Notes under the pieces: generated by a model
The model's input: only the letters and a program-made list of their open reading frames with translations
Told to the model about the DNA's origin: nothing
Database searches by the model: none
Part shown: positions 11,241-23,600 of the stretch, piece by piece
How the letters are laid out: each line of letters begins with the position of its first letter
How positions within the stretch are numbered: the first letter of the stretch is position 1
Translations under genes and position numbers: made by a program
Source: Sordaria brevicollis
Taxonomy: Eukaryota > Ascomycota > Sordariomycetes > Sordariales > Sordariaceae
Assembly: GCA_033439795.1 (NCBI GenBank)
Contig: JAUTDP010000010.1
Location: 248,001-312,000 of the forward strand
Length of the DNA: 64,000 nt
Direction: 5' to 3'

Positions 11241-12506
11241 GGCGATCGCTGTGCTGTGGCCGGCCACAGGCGGGAGCGGGAGCGTGCGCTAGATCGGATA
11301 TCGGGTTTCAGCCTCTTGGGCTCGTGAATTCGAGGCTCGTGATATTGATAGCGGGCGGGGCAGGTCAGGTCAGGTATAGGTGGAATCGGGTGGTCGTGTT
11401 AGCGAGGGCGACATTGGAATATGGTCGCTCAGTCTAGTACAGCCGCATCGTATGTCGAGGAAGTGGAAGTCGGGAAGGAGGAGGAGGAGGAGAAGTAAAG
11501 CAGGAGACGGCCGGGAAGGAAAAAAGCGGCGGAAAGATGCTCTGTCCCAGGTCTCGTCGGGTCAGGCTGAGTGAGGCGCAAAGATAGGCGTGGCCGCGTG
11601 GGTGTGATGGGAATTTTGGGTCGCTTCAGTTTGCGGATCGGATTCGAGACGTTCGAGTGGTGCCCGCAGTGGTGCCAGGTGTGTTGTCCTGCGCTAACTT
11701 TCCACGATGATAGCGCCGGCGTGTTCTGCAGAAGGCGGCATCAACTGGAGACGACAAGGCGGAAGGCGTGACACTGAGTGGTCGACACCGCTGCGAACTG
11801 GGGTTCGACTGGAGGCTGGGCGCCGTCATGCGGGGTGACGTTGCTTCCTTGATCCACCGTTGGGCACAGTCCACAAGCGGACCCAGAGCGATCTCCCAAG
11901 CCACATTGTAGCAGCCTTGCAAGGGGTTTGCACAGCCACACAGCCACAGTTGATTCAATTGCCGGCAGCGACTGGACTTGTGCACCGAAAGAACAACTGC
12001 CCGATGAAAAGTTCAACATCGACAACGCAGTCACTTTGAAATTTGAAGTGGAAGTTATCACTCAACACTTGACCCCTTATTCTCATTCTGTCAAGATATC
12101 CCCCCCAGTTCCTTCTTCAAGACACCGTTGTCCAATGCAAATGTTCCGACAGTCGCAAATGCCCCCCTACCGGTCATCATGGCCCTCCAATATCGCGGTT
12201 GCATTCCACTTGACTACAGCTCCTGCGTGATACATCATTCACGATGCAGTCTGGCAAGTGTCACCAAGGCATGTTCACTTCGGGCTCTTGAATGGTTTTC
12301 AATGCCATGGATCTCCATTCATGATGCCTTTGTGGTCCTAAGTCCATGAGCTAAGCACTCCGTCTCTTCTTGGGTTGTCATGATCATTTTGGCTATCCGT
12401 CTCTCATATTGCACTTTGTTGACATCAATAGCCAGAAACCACATCTACGAGATCAATTTGTTCTAGTACCCCCATTTCCTTATAGTTTTCCCAAGTCTGG
12501 GCGACC
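11241..12506. other. Divergent promoter region between the channel and dynamin genes
   Basis: 1.27 kb between two divergently transcribed genes. A purine-rich GGAGGAGGAGG tract at about 11477-11495 (pyrimidine-rich on the channel strand) suits a channel 5' leader. No credible coding exon, tRNA or repeat was seen. Confidence 0.5.
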
Positions 12507-15199
12507 ATGTCGTCCCTTTCTTCAACCCTCAATGCCCACGAGCTGGCTGGTGAACAGGGGCAGTTGCTTGACCTGCTCGAGAAACTCCAGTACGCCCAAC
12601 TCGAAAATGTTAAGCTCCCTCAAGTTGTGGTCGTCGGTGACCAGTCGGCCGGCAAAAGCTCCGTTCTTGAAGCCATCACTGGCATCCCCTTCCCTCGCGA
12701 GGCTGGTGCCTGTACGAGGTTTGCTACTGAAATCAGGCTACGTCGATTCGCCGAGTCTAGCATCGTGGTGTCCATCATTCCCGACAGAAACCGCCCTTCC
12801 AGCGAACAAAAGCAGCTGCTTGAGTTTGGCCAGATGGTGAACAAGGACTCCCCGTTTGATCTCACAGTGATGGGAGCTGCAGAACTCATTGCTCCAAAGG
12901 GCCGTGCAGGACGCTTTGCTGCAAGGGACATTTTGGTAGTCGAGAAGAAGGGTCCGGATATGCCACTGCTGACTCTGGTCGATTTGCCTGGCTTGGTACG
13001 AAACCCCAACAAAGACCAGTCTGTTGAAGATATCCGCATCATCGACGCACTTTCCGATCAGTACATGCAAAGTCCCCGTACCATCATCCTTGCTGTCGTT
13101 GGCGGAAACTCTGACTACGTCCAAGCCCCGGTCCTGACCAAGGCTCGACATTTTGACCCCAACGGTACCCGGACAATCGGTGTTTTGACCAAGCCTGATC
13201 TTACCGATTCCATTGGGCTTGAGGACAAGTTCATCGAGCTCGTCAAAAACAATGACCGGCGCAACAACTTCCGTTTGGGATGGTACGTCCTGTTGAACCC
13301 TGGCCCACGAAGCGAAGGACAACCATGGCCTTCAGAGGAGCAACGCCGGTTGGCTGAACAAGACTTCTTTTCCAAGGGCAAATGGAGCTCGCTTCCAAAG
13401 TCAATGTGCGGAGCCAGTGCTTTGAAGCAAAAGCTAAGCATCCAGCTTCAGCAGCATATCGGAAAACATGTTCACGCCTTGCGCCGCCAGATCCAGAAGG
13501 CCTTGGATGACTGTGATGAAGAGCTCATGTCGCTTGGCACCGCCAAAAACACACCCGAAGAGATGCGCCTTCAGCTCATTGAACTTTTCTACTCTTCCAA
13601 CGAACTCGTCGTCCCAGCCGCTCACGGCTATTACAAAAATCCACCCAACAAGCATTTCTTTCGTGTCACGGCTGATCCAAGAGGAACACCGGCGCAAAAT
13701 CTCCGGGCACGTGCCGCCGAGGAAAACGATCGGTTCTCGGCCAGAATTCGATCTGACGGCCGCAAGTTCAAGCTTTCTGCTTCAGACGGGTCTTCGTCGG
13801 CAGATACATCATCAGCGTCGAGTCTCTCCAGGTCGGAATATGCTCGTCTAGAGGTCAGCAGACTTCTTCATCAGATCCGGGGTTCCGAATTCCCCATGGA
13901 CTCTACGCCCAGAGCGGTGTACATGTTATTCCAAAGCCACTCGGAGCCTTGGCCTAGACTGGCACAGGAACATAAAGACAACGTTGGAGCGGTCTGCAAC
14001 GACTTTCTTCACGAGGTCATCAAGTACATCTGGCCCCAACGCATGCGAGAGCCCTTGCGTCGTCACTTCTTGGATTCTCATATGAAGGCGCTGATGAATG
14101 AAGCGGACCAAGAACTGAAGCATCTAATGCAGGACTTAAACCTCGAGGTTCAGCCTTACGATCCTGAATACCAAGAACGTCTGGTTGCCTGGAAGCAGCA
14201 GGCTGCGGAGACTGGCACCACCTACACAGAGGCCGAGGAGATCCTGGAGAAAATGTTGATTTTCTACGAGTTGTCCGCCAAGACGTTCATACGGAACGTC
14301 ATCACCCAGGTGGTCGAGCGCCATCTCCTCCAAGGCATGTACAGCATCTTCAACCCAGCTGAAGTCATGGCGATGACCAGTGAGATGGTTGAGTCTATTG
14401 CTGCCGAGAATCAGGAGACACGAGATCGTAGACGATCCTTGACAGAACAGCGCAAGGCCATTCAAGAGGCCAAAGATGTGTGCACCAGTTTGGCAATGCG
14501 CAAGGAACTCAGAGATGTAAGCCTTTCCAGTCTTTTTGAAAGAACCACGCAAGCTGACTGGTGATATAGGAACGGACAGACGATTATGGACTCGGTGTTC
14601 ATGATGGCACGACTGACGAAGACGAGCCGCAATGGCCTTGGCCAAAACCCTCCAGATATTCAGGCACATCACCTCGACGAAGACCAGTGCCCACGGGCAT
14701 CTCCAAGACATCCGAAAGGATACTCGACGATGCACTCTCGGAGGCCGCTGTTCGTAGAGCAGGAAAATTGCCCATGTCCGCACCGGATCGAGATACAGTT
14801 TCCCCGTTAGGATCGCCTATGTCGGGACCTTCGGCCACGGTCTCACCGCCAGAATCACTTGTGTCTGTACCCCCAGCCGCAGGTAGCAGGCAGCCTAATC
14901 TGAGGCCATCCATCGATGAACATAGAAATATCATCTTGGCGCCCTCTGTTGCTGGACCACCACAGTTGCCGATGGCTGTGCCTCCGGTACCACCGCGACA
15001 GCTCCAGATTGCAGAGCGTCTTCAGGGTCAAAGAGATGGGCCGCACGGTAGTCCTGGAACGCCCGGAGCAACCCAGGAAACTGATCAAGATGCGGGAGAT
15101 ATCGCGACTCCGAGTACATCTTCGGTCGCCAGCCCTCCTACTCGTTCGGAGGTTCCTGCCAAGAAGCCCACTTCTACGTTGCGGAAGCTCTTCAGTTGA
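12507..15199 (+). CDS. Dynamin-superfamily GTPase
   Basis: Join 12507-14516, 14570-15199; 879 aa. The intron 14517-14569 has donor GTAAGC and acceptor TAG, and keeps frame (phase 0). GTP-binding motifs are all present: P-loop GDQSAGKSS at residues 44-52, the switch threonine in ACTRF (about 70), DLPG at 160-163 and TKPD at 229-232. A dynamin middle/stalk region follows, and a GTPase-effector-like segment lies near 565-670 (LLIFYELSAKTFIRNVITQVVERHLL and on). There is no PH domain. The roughly 200-residue C-terminus is Pro/Ser-rich, probably disordered, and ends TSTLRKLFS. Fungi hold several such Mx/Dnm-like proteins of unknown cargo alongside Vps1 and Dnm1. This looks like one of that extra set, since its G domain and tail differ from Vps1/Dnm1. 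Role inferred: membrane remodelling. Confidence 0.9.
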
Positions 15200-16384
15200 C
15201 CAGTGTACCGAATTTTGGTTTTTGCATGGTCTCTGCTTTCAGTTCAGTTTTAGTATATTTGTACCAGGAAGAGTCTCAATTGTCCAGTAATGGTCGTTGG
15301 TCTAGGTTATTGAACACAAGCTGGACAGTTGTCCTAATCGGGCATTTACCTTACCGCGTTGACTCGGTGTATTATAGCGTTAGTTTAACCCCTACCAATG
15401 ATTCAACATTGTCCATGGCACCCTCTCGAGCAAATGCAGTGACTATGGGCTGCTACCAGCTTTTTCCAGACAGCGAACCACCAGTTCATCCCACGAATCG
15501 ACCCTCCTTTCCTGATGCAAGAATGCATCGATTGCGATCTCGAGGTTCGTGCTATGATTGGGCAGCTTCCGACAAATATTACTCTAATTGGTCAATACGT
15601 GTAAGTGAGTGGATCCAAGCCACACACTTTGCCGGCTGGAGGTTCTTTCGTGATGTGCAGAACCTGATTTCTACCTCAGCCTGGGTATTCAGTCTCTTGT
15701 CTCCTTCAACTTGAACACGAAGTCATACAATCACTTCGAGCAGCCGGAATGAGTTGTGAGCCCTAGCGGTAGTCAGATGCACAGGTTGGAAGTGATATAG
15801 GTTTTTGCTGCAGTGCTGGGAACATTGAGCCTGCGCATAACAGGTGCGCAACAGTGCAACACACTGCACACCACAACATTTTTCTAGCTGGTGCAGGCTT
15901 TGTATTACCGTAGAAACTCTCGAAACCTAGAATTGTCCTATAGGACTTAGGGTGCTGAAGTCTAGTATATAGAGGTAGGTTACTGCCACTGTCGGCCCGC
16001 GTTCCATACATGCAAATGCATGCTAGTTAAGGTGGAGGGCGATATTTCTATGATGCTGCTAATCAGGCGGAATGTGATGGGCATATATGCGACTGTATGC
16101 GGGCGCCCCGATTACCCTATATAGACTTTACGCTAGGCTTCTGAGGGAAAGGGACAATTCTAGGTTTCGCGAGTTTCTACGGTATTTTTGTTTCATTTTT
16201 AGCTTGAAGATTGAAGTAGGTTCTTCTATAAATTTCCTTGCCTCTCACATTGAACTGACTGCACTTTCCATTTCCCAGAACCTTTCCAGTCAATTCTTCC
16301 AGAACCATACTCGATCGATCAACACTTTGCCGTCTTTCACTCAGACCTTCAACCACAACAACACTAAGTCTCCAACCAACTAAA
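15200..16384. other. Intergenic region containing a MITE
   Basis: No gene is supported at 15200-15900. From 15908 to 16182 lies an inverted-repeat element (separate entry). The remaining 200 bp before the DUF3669 ATG at 16385 is a CA/CT-rich 5' leader. Confidence 0.5.
15908..16182. mobile_element. MITE: 275-bp inverted-repeat element with TA target site
   Basis: The left end CCGTAGAAACT (15908 on) and right end AGTTTCTACGG (to 16182) are inverted repeats that stay paired for about 31 bp with a single mismatch. The element is flanked on both sides by TA (15906-15907 and 16183-16184). TIRs, TA duplication, small size and lack of coding capacity fit a Tc1/mariner-type MITE. A diverged relative lies at 43947-44216, which shows that it is a dispersed family. 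It ends about 200 bp upstream of the DUF3669 ATG, so it may form part of that promoter or 5' UTR. Confidence 0.8.
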
Positions 16385-17653
16385 ATGCCTGTTCAACTCC
16401 GTCCAAGCTTCCTGCCCCCCTTGTCAACGCCTCGTGTCTCCTCCGAGATGGATGAAGTTTTGAAAGCGTCCGAGCTCGACAAAAACCTCCATCAAGCCAT
16501 CTCCCTTAACTCCTCCCTGCCTTCCTATACTTCCGCCGAAGAAGGGATTCCCGTCCTGTCCGCCGACCCTTCCTCCTACCGGAAGATCGGTGCCGGCGCC
16601 TGCGGTGCCATCTTCGCCCAGGAGGGCAACAAATCCGTCGTCGTCAAGCTTGCCAAGGGCCCCGTGGGTGACAACGAACTATGGAATGACTTCCGCCAAC
16701 ACTGCAAGATCTTCCACACCTTCAAAAAAGTGTACCACATCGACGAAGTCCAGATCCCCACCCCCCTGGGCTTCATCAAACCCGACGTCGACGAATTCTG
16801 GGCCGAAAACCCCGGCCTAACCGCCGCCGCAGAGCCCCTAATCCGCATCCTTCCCACCGACGCCCTCCTATCCGAGCGCATCCTCCCCCTCCCGCCCATC
16901 ACCCAACACTTGCTCATCGACAAGTACTGCAACCCCCGGGGTAAATCCAAAGCCCTAGCCGACCCGGCCAACGGAGACTGTCTTGTGCGGGTATACCTCG
17001 GCTCGATGGCGGGTACGAGCGGGGGCATGTTCTTTTCGCTTCGCAACCTAAAGTTGCATCTCAACCAGCTTCTCGAGCTCGGTATCGACATCGAGGAGCT
17101 AGCCCGTAGAATGGGGCTTGCTCTCGCCGTCATGCACTGGGGAGCAAAGACGGATGCGCGCGACGTGGAGTTCGTGTTGGGCAACAGCTCGGAGAAGCAG
17201 GCCCAGCTTGAGTTCGGACCTGACATATGGGACGGCCCGGAGCGGAGTACCCGCCCCCCTGGGGGACACTATCGCCTCGAGGAGGACTTTTACCGGCGGG
17301 TGACGCAGATGTGGGTCCTGGACTTTAACCAGGTGAGGGACATTACCCTCGATGAAGCTGGGGTGGCTTTGGCCGTGGAGGCGGTCAAGTTGAATGACCC
17401 TTACTACCCGAAGCCCCTCAAGGAGACTGAGGCGGAGAGGATTGTTTGGAGGGCGTTTGTGGGGAGTTATCTTGAGAATGCTACAACCATTCTCGAAGCA
17501 GCCCTTAAGGACAACAAGAGCCTAGGCAACCCGGAGGATATCTTGGCTCTGCCGAGGAAGTTCATCTTGGGCATTACGGAGTTGGAGCGGGAGCGGATGT
17601 CCCGTCGGGACTCGGGAGGGATTGCAGGATTAGATGGGAGGGTTATCAAATAG
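16385..17653 (+). CDS. DUF3669-domain protein (fungal 'zinc finger' family), intronless
   Basis: Single exon of 422 aa, start context CTAAAATGCC. The C-terminal half carries the sequence typical of DUF3669: MGLALAVMHWGAKTDARDVEFVLG (given by its parts MHWGAK and DARDVEFVLG, about residues 244-268), then a region with WVLDFNQVRDI and LNDPYYPKP that is shared by the family. An N-terminal segment YRKIGAGACGAIFAQEG..SVVVKLAK (about 65-92) resembles a kinase-like glycine loop with a following lysine, and WVLDFNQ may correspond to a DFN-type metal-binding site. A degenerate kinase/APH-like fold is therefore an inference. Substrate and role are unknown. The family is expanded in ascomycetes and annotated only by name. 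The MITE just upstream may affect its promoter. Confidence 0.85.
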   Translation: MPVQLRPSFLPPLSTPRVSSEMDEVLKASELDKNLHQAISLNSSLPSYTSAEEGIPVLSADPSSYRKIGAGACGAIFAQEGNKSVVVKLAKGPVGDNELWNDFRQHCKIFHTFKKVYHIDEVQIPTPLGFIKPDVDEFWAENPGLTAAAEPLIRILPTDALLSERILPLPPITQHLLIDKYCNPRGKSKALADPANGDCLVRVYLGSMAGTSGGMFFSLRNLKLHLNQLLELGIDIEELARRMGLALAVMHWGAKTDARDVEFVLGNSSEKQAQLEFGPDIWDGPERSTRPPGGHYRLEEDFYRRVTQMWVLDFNQVRDITLDEAGVALAVEAVKLNDPYYPKPLKETEAERIVWRAFVGSYLENATTILEAALKDNKSLGNPEDILALPRKFILGITELERERMSRRDSGGIAGLDGRVIK

Positions 17654-18410
17654 TTTATATGGTCTATGTGATTCTTTGAATGATTTTTGTTTTCTACGCA
17701 GAGGTATATCTTTCTTTCATGAAGGTGTAATCGGCACTATCTTAGAGGTTGAAAAGAACTTTTCTACCATGTTGTCTAGTCCGTAACCAATAGAGCTTTC
17801 TACAGGTGGTGTAATAGCCATGGCCTTATACCTATCGTTATTCTTTCAACCTATAAGCTCTTATAGGTAATTACGATATGTGGTCCCTCTTAATACTGCG
17901 ACCCTTATCACAGGATGCTTCGGGGCCTAAAGGGAAGTTACGAGGCTAGAGGTAATTGTCCATTTTTCCATGTAGAGCAAACAAGAAAGAAAGCTCTACA
18001 CTGGCAACAATTATTGTGTTTAGGCGCCAAAGATTGAGTAGGTACCTATATGGTAGTTACAAAGTTACATTATATTACACGAACACTACTATCGTACTTT
18101 AGGGCGGGCCTTAAGACTTGACCTCTCCATTTTGGTATATCCTTCTCAACACTTGTTTCCTTCCGTGGCCCCATCAATCCAGTCCCGGGTATTCATTAAC
18201 AACACTGAAGCCAAACAAAGAGGGCGAAAAGCCATAACGCCGGCAACAGACTTGATAACCCGACCACAAACCAGAAAGCCAAGAACACAAGAAAAACCCA
18301 CTTTGGTATCCCATCCATCATTATACGAACGCTGACCATGAAAACCGAAAAGGAAACCCAGAGAAAAATAGAAAGACGAAAGAAAAACAGCACAGGCTGA
18401 AAGCACACTT
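17654..18410. other. Intergenic region between the DUF3669 and GPCR genes (convergent 3' ends)
   Basis: No coding sequence is supported. Two short perfect-arm hairpins occur: 17850-17867 (CCTATAAG-CT-CTTATAGG) and 17971-18000 (TGTAGAGC, 14-nt loop, GCTCTACA). They could be transcript-end structures or decayed MITE ends; nothing more can be said. Confidence 0.45.
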
Positions 18411-20656
18411 TCATAAAGAGCCACCCCTAATGACTCTTACGGTGCCCAACCGATTGGGATCCATCGGCCCCTTATTCTTGCCCTTCTTGCCCCCACTGGT
18501 ACCAGCACTACAATGACTTCTCGTCTCAAAGTCATCCTTCCGCCCAATCGCAGGTGGCAACCCGTAGCTCCCCAGATACGCTCCATTCCCGTTTCTCCAC
18601 GCTTTATACCCTCCACTCGCGTTCCTCTTTCCCCCATCCAATGGAGTGGCACCACCAATGGTAGTAGAATGCGGCAACCCATCACTTCCCAGCCTGACAC
18701 CCCTCTGGCCACCCATCATGGTATCTGTCTCTGCCGTAGCAGGCCTTTTCTTCCTTGCCCACCAACGGCCCAGCCAACAACGTTTCCAGAGCCCGTCGAC
18801 TTCCTCGCGCAAAACGGCCCAGGTGGTGGCGGCAAAGATGACCGCGTTCCAGACTCCCTGTAAGGGTAGGACTACCGCACTGGCGAGGTTGAGTGGGTAG
18901 CTGGTATCCTTCGGGTAAAGCAGGGAGTGCACGCGGTTGATGCTGGAGGGAGTCCAGGTCACAAGAATGGAAATGGCAAAGACGAAGGAGGTGCGCAGGT
19001 AGGCGAGCTTGATGGGGTCGAGGCGGTGGAGTTTGGCCAAGAATTTTCTCAAGGGACGGCGGAGAGACGAGAGGAGAGTCTGAAAACGGGTTTCGTGCGT
19101 GAAGTGGGAGGAGTTTTGGCCGCCGTTACGGTTTTGTTCGTGAGAGTTGGAGCCGCAAGTGCCGGTGGTGGTCGTGTTGGAAGTGCGGTTGTAAGAGGAA
19201 TAAGTGTGGCCGTAGCCGGCACCGTGGCTGGTGTAGGTGGTTTTCTTGAGGTTGGACTTTGGTCCATTAGTAGTAACGTTGGTTGTGTGGTGGACGTGGA
19301 CGCGGTAAGGAGGAGAGCCCGAGCCGGAGTAGGCGGCGGTGGGCGGGACAATGTGGTCCTCACTGGAAGAGGATGACGAAGAGGAGTTGGATGCCCAAGG
19401 GTGAATGCTGTTGTTCTGTCCCGGAGGGTGGGCGGCAAGGGGGACCTCGGTGATGGACGGGGCCGGCGAGGTCGGGGTCATTGGTTGGATGTCGGTGTTA
19501 TCGGAGATGTTGACTTCGACTTGGGTCGTGACGGTGCCATAGCATCCTGGATGGTTGGAGAGATCCTGTGTGCGTGCGGCAGGGAAGTGTCAGCAAGGGG
19601 TTGACATAGATCTCGCATGCTTTGGAAGTGGTACGACAGTAGTGACGTAGCGTGGTGTTACATGGGGAAAGAGGATGGAGAAAGTGAAAGAGTCAAGTGG
19701 AAGAAGACCAATGCTGGCAAAGCGCATAACTAACCATGGGAATAACAGTAGGGCATGGTGAATTCTGACCAGCGCTGATTCCGTAAGTGTGCTTCTCCCC
19801 TAGTTCTATGTGCTCCCTATGATCCGATCCTGAGCAGTTCTTCCCTTGATTGCTAAACGTCAAGTTTCGTAGCTGGTTGCGCTGGTGGAACACCTGATAT
19901 CCCACCGCGAGATACACCAGTCCAGAGATGAAGATACAAGTCCAAATCGGTAAATAGTAGGTGTAAATCCGGAGAGGATTCCAAGTGTCGGCGATCCAGC
20001 ACCACAACTGTGAAGCAAGTCAGCATCCCACAACCAGATAGTCTCCAAAAGGATAGAGTCCATACCGTGGCGTTTCCGTAGTAGTGAGTTGATGATGGAC
20101 TGTGAGCGAGGAGGACAATTGCCGGAATCGCAGGAAGTCCATAGCACACAAGGCAGTACATCCAGAGATAGTCGCGGAACGCGTTGGGGTTCAACGCGAA
20201 GAAGAAAACCAGAAAGACATTTACTGCCATCGCAAGTGACCACCATGGGTCTGACTGCATGAACCTGTGGGAAGCATAAAATGTTAACGTATGTTCTATC
20301 TCAGATACTTCTCTCCATCATCTCACTTACATCTCAAGTAAAAATGCCTGAGTGTGGCAGAGGGCCGAGTCCTCGCCAGCGATGATGCCCGCATATCCGA
20401 TGAAGCATGCTGTGCTAGCCCCCACATTGGCGATGGATGCAAAGAGGATGAAGGTGTTGGGAACTGTCCGTACTCGCTTGAAGAGGCCATAGGCGATGAA
20501 TATCAGGAACACCCCAAGCAGACTGAGAGAGGCGCCAATCCTCTCAACGTGCTCGATGGTGTTCCGCTGTGTCTCTGTAAGATTCATGTAGCCTTGGGTG
20601 TATTCCACAGGCGGTTGTTCGACCTGAGCCTGGGTGGTGCCGGTGAACTCGGCCAT
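18411..20656 (-). CDS. gpr-1: cAMP-receptor-like G-protein-coupled receptor
   Basis: Join on the minus strand: 20656-20331, 20264-20066, 20007-19735, 19565-18411; 650 aa. Introns are GT-AG; the third (19566-19734) is longer (169 nt, donor GTTAGT). Seven membrane segments are visible: TM1 about 39-59, TM2 67-93, the TM3 cysteine at 100, TM3-TM5 in exons 2 and 3 (DPWWSLAMAVNVFLVFFFAL, YLWMYCLVCYGLPAIPAIVLLA, IYTYYLPIWTCIFISGLVYL), then a long Ser/Asn/Thr-rich third intracellular loop, TM6 about 454-474 and TM7 about 492-516, and a Gly-rich tail. The layout is that of the Dictyostelium cAR-like class (Neurospora gpr-1, -2, -3). The symbol is chosen from remembered synteny (gpr-1 near hak-1), so the class is firm and the exact paralogue less so. 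Neurospora gpr-1 is reported to act in female sexual development. Confidence 0.85.
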
Positions 20657-23600
20657 GGTGAAAGAGGGGAGGCGAAAATATCTTAAGTGTATTCAGGAAC
20701 AGGGATAGATTAATTGGCCAAGCCTTGTCTTTGGCTTCAGACCTGTGTTTGGGCTGAGAGACGGCGTAGCAATCTGACAAACCTAGGCTCGGGATCCCGA
20801 TTTGGAATGTGTTGGACCGCACGTGGCTTGGCTTCTGAAGGCAAGACTGCTGCAAGTGCAGAAAGCGGCAGAGCGAACAGGAATGCCCAAGAGGAAGGAT
20901 TCCCGCGGGGTTGGAGACTGTGTGGTGGTAAAGCTGGGCGTCGTGTGTGTGCGTGAGTCTGTTGCGGCTGTAGAAGCAGGCTGGCTTCATCGAACCAGTG
21001 AGATACGGAAGGAGCCCACCCACCCAACGGTCACTCCCCACGTCCAGAAACGAATAAGCAAAGAATTAGAAGGCTTGGAAGCGTGCCCGGCCTATCTCCA
21101 CACACCAATAGCGAGACACTGCCGGTGCGGTTGGTTGAGAGGCCGATCGGTCGGGAATCCGGCCGCGGAAAACGTTGGCAAGTGATCTCAGGCTGAGGCG
21201 AGTATCAGATGCAAGCCGTCTATTGTGAAGATGTTTGCTCCCGTACACTTCGCATCAAGTATTGAGCCTCCTGACGGCGCCTCTATTTCCAGGACAATGG
21301 ACAGTCGGCAGATCTGAAGTCCCCTGATGGGATTAGGCAAGTGAGTTGTGTGATTAACGGTGTGAATTGGGTTGTGGTTTGACAGTAGACGAGAAGAGAA
21401 GGGAAGGTGTCGAGAACAGAAACCTTGGATGATGGTTTGTCTGGGGAAGATGCGGGATGAAAGACAGCTGAACGGCAGCCACAGAACACGCGCTTAGTCG
21501 ATTGCACGAATAGACTGGATCTCCCCCTGACGAAAATCAAGAGCAACAGGCCTCTCGTCTAGAATTGGTGTAAGATGGCGGTCTTGGTTTTTGGCAGCAA
21601 TTCGACGCGGTACTTGGAAATCGCCAAAACTTTAACAGATGGGACTTTGAACCTTATAATTCCCGTCCCATTACTTTGGCCACCAAAGCGCAGAGGAAAT
21701 GAGGAAAAATGCTCAACAAACCTTGGAGGTCTTGCTGTATAACGTGTATCAGTTTAGTTGCGCTTCCGGGCTCCGGCAGCGTTGTTGGGTGGTGAAAAGA
21801 TGTTGATATCTGGGCGAGCAATGTAGAAGTGGTAGGCATCTTCGGACTACGCGGTACTCCTCCCAGCAATCTGGCGAGGCAAGAATCCGTCTCTCTCGTC
21901 CCTAACACGAGGGAAGTAGCATGGGCCTTGCGGAGAGCAACCAGTGTCCTGCAGGAGATTTGGTGTTGTATGATGCAAGCCACCGGTCCAGTCGGAAAGC
22001 AAACTTGCCTTCCGTCTTTGTGTGAAGGTCGGGAGCGAAGGAAATGCATTCTAGGGCCCCAACTGTCTGATACGCGTCCCAGGAAAAGGCAGGCTAACTA
22101 CAACCACTGTGTTAGCAACTTGGACATCCTAGCAAGGACATTATAGAATTGAAGGGCATACCTCAAACTGGCAGTTGAATACCAACACGACTATTGTCCA
22201 ACGCCAACAAGAGACAGCAGGTATACTCTGGCAAGCTGTCGTGTTGTGCACGGGGGAAACACTCGATAACCGAGACGGGCTCACGATCCGGTTTCTCCAT
22301 GTCGTTTTGCTCTCCTTGTCCTGAGCTGGTCTGCTGTGTCCCACCCCGTCTGGCCAGGGAGACGGACTCGGACCAGATTACCTGTGCAACCTTCATGTGA
22401 GTATGCGCCAGGCTCATTGGTCGAAGCGGAACTCGTCGAGGTTCACGACATATGGAACCCATCAGCTGCAATATGCTTCCCAGACGAGACGGTTCTGGTG
22501 CTCCGGTTTCTGTCTATGATGTGCCTGAATCTGAGCCAATGTGAGCGCACCTGGTGCTCCCAGTGTTGGAGTAAAACATGATACGGACGATGATGCGAAT
22601 GAAGAGGATGTTGGCCGGCAGTTATTGTTTAGAAAAAACGAAACATGCTGCTCCCAGATATGCAGATGGGATCGGACACTGGTCAACAAGCAGTGTGATT
22701 GTAGTTACCGGCGTCGAAATCGATAAATTTGGTGGTTGGATATGCGTTAGTACCTCTGTAGAGTTGCTGTTGAGCATGGGTCTGGCCATATGCGTAGGGC
22801 CTTTGTGTACGGGACGCTTGTTTGCCCTCTGCAGAGGGACTGACAGCATCGATGTGCCCCGCTAATGTGAGGTCAGTGAGGACGTATGCAGTTTAGTCCC
22901 AGTCTAGGTTTGCTAATAATCCACGTCGTGTGAGCGGCAACCAGCCACTAAGGGTATCTCAAACTTCATGGGTAGAGGTAGGGTTTGAGAATCTTATAAA
23001 AAGGAACGGTGAGAACTCCACAACAAAGAAACCGCAGAAAAAAGCAAAACCAGATCGCCAACGTTTACTGGGTAGGTGACGCTTGACGGTTTTCTTGGCT
23101 GTCAAATCACGGGAGCCTCCAAGGACGAGAATACTCGGCATCTTTCAGCCAAACCTTACCATCCAAAAATACCGAAGCACCACACCTTCCCGCACCCTCC
23201 CTGGCCATGTTACAGATTTTGTTTCCTTCGTTTTCGGTGCCTGTGATAGAGCTTACCAAGTCGAACCACGGACCACGGCTCAGGAACTTCCGTTGCCAGG
23301 AGCTGCGAGGGAGTCGATGATAAGGGCGGTAGGAAAAGTCAAACATACCACTTACGAGACAACGAGAACCTACCGGAAGGGAAAAGCGGTATAGTTATGG
23401 TCTCTCTCTCTTCCTCACGCCGCGACAAAGAGTCCGTTGGCTTGAGAGTGGCCAACTGGAGTGCATCAATTCCCGGGACCTTTGTTTCGACGGGTAGTTG
23501 CGTGCCTGGATGCGACAACGGCCGCCTCATCCTGGTCGCGATTGGTGATTGACCCAGAGGTACGACATTGCGTGCAGATCCAATCTTCTGATAACCCCAT

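Noticed and set aside
10773..11267. Earlier start of the CSC1-type gene at 11267
   Set aside because: The codon is GTG; the first in-frame ATG is at 11240 and fits the family N-terminus.
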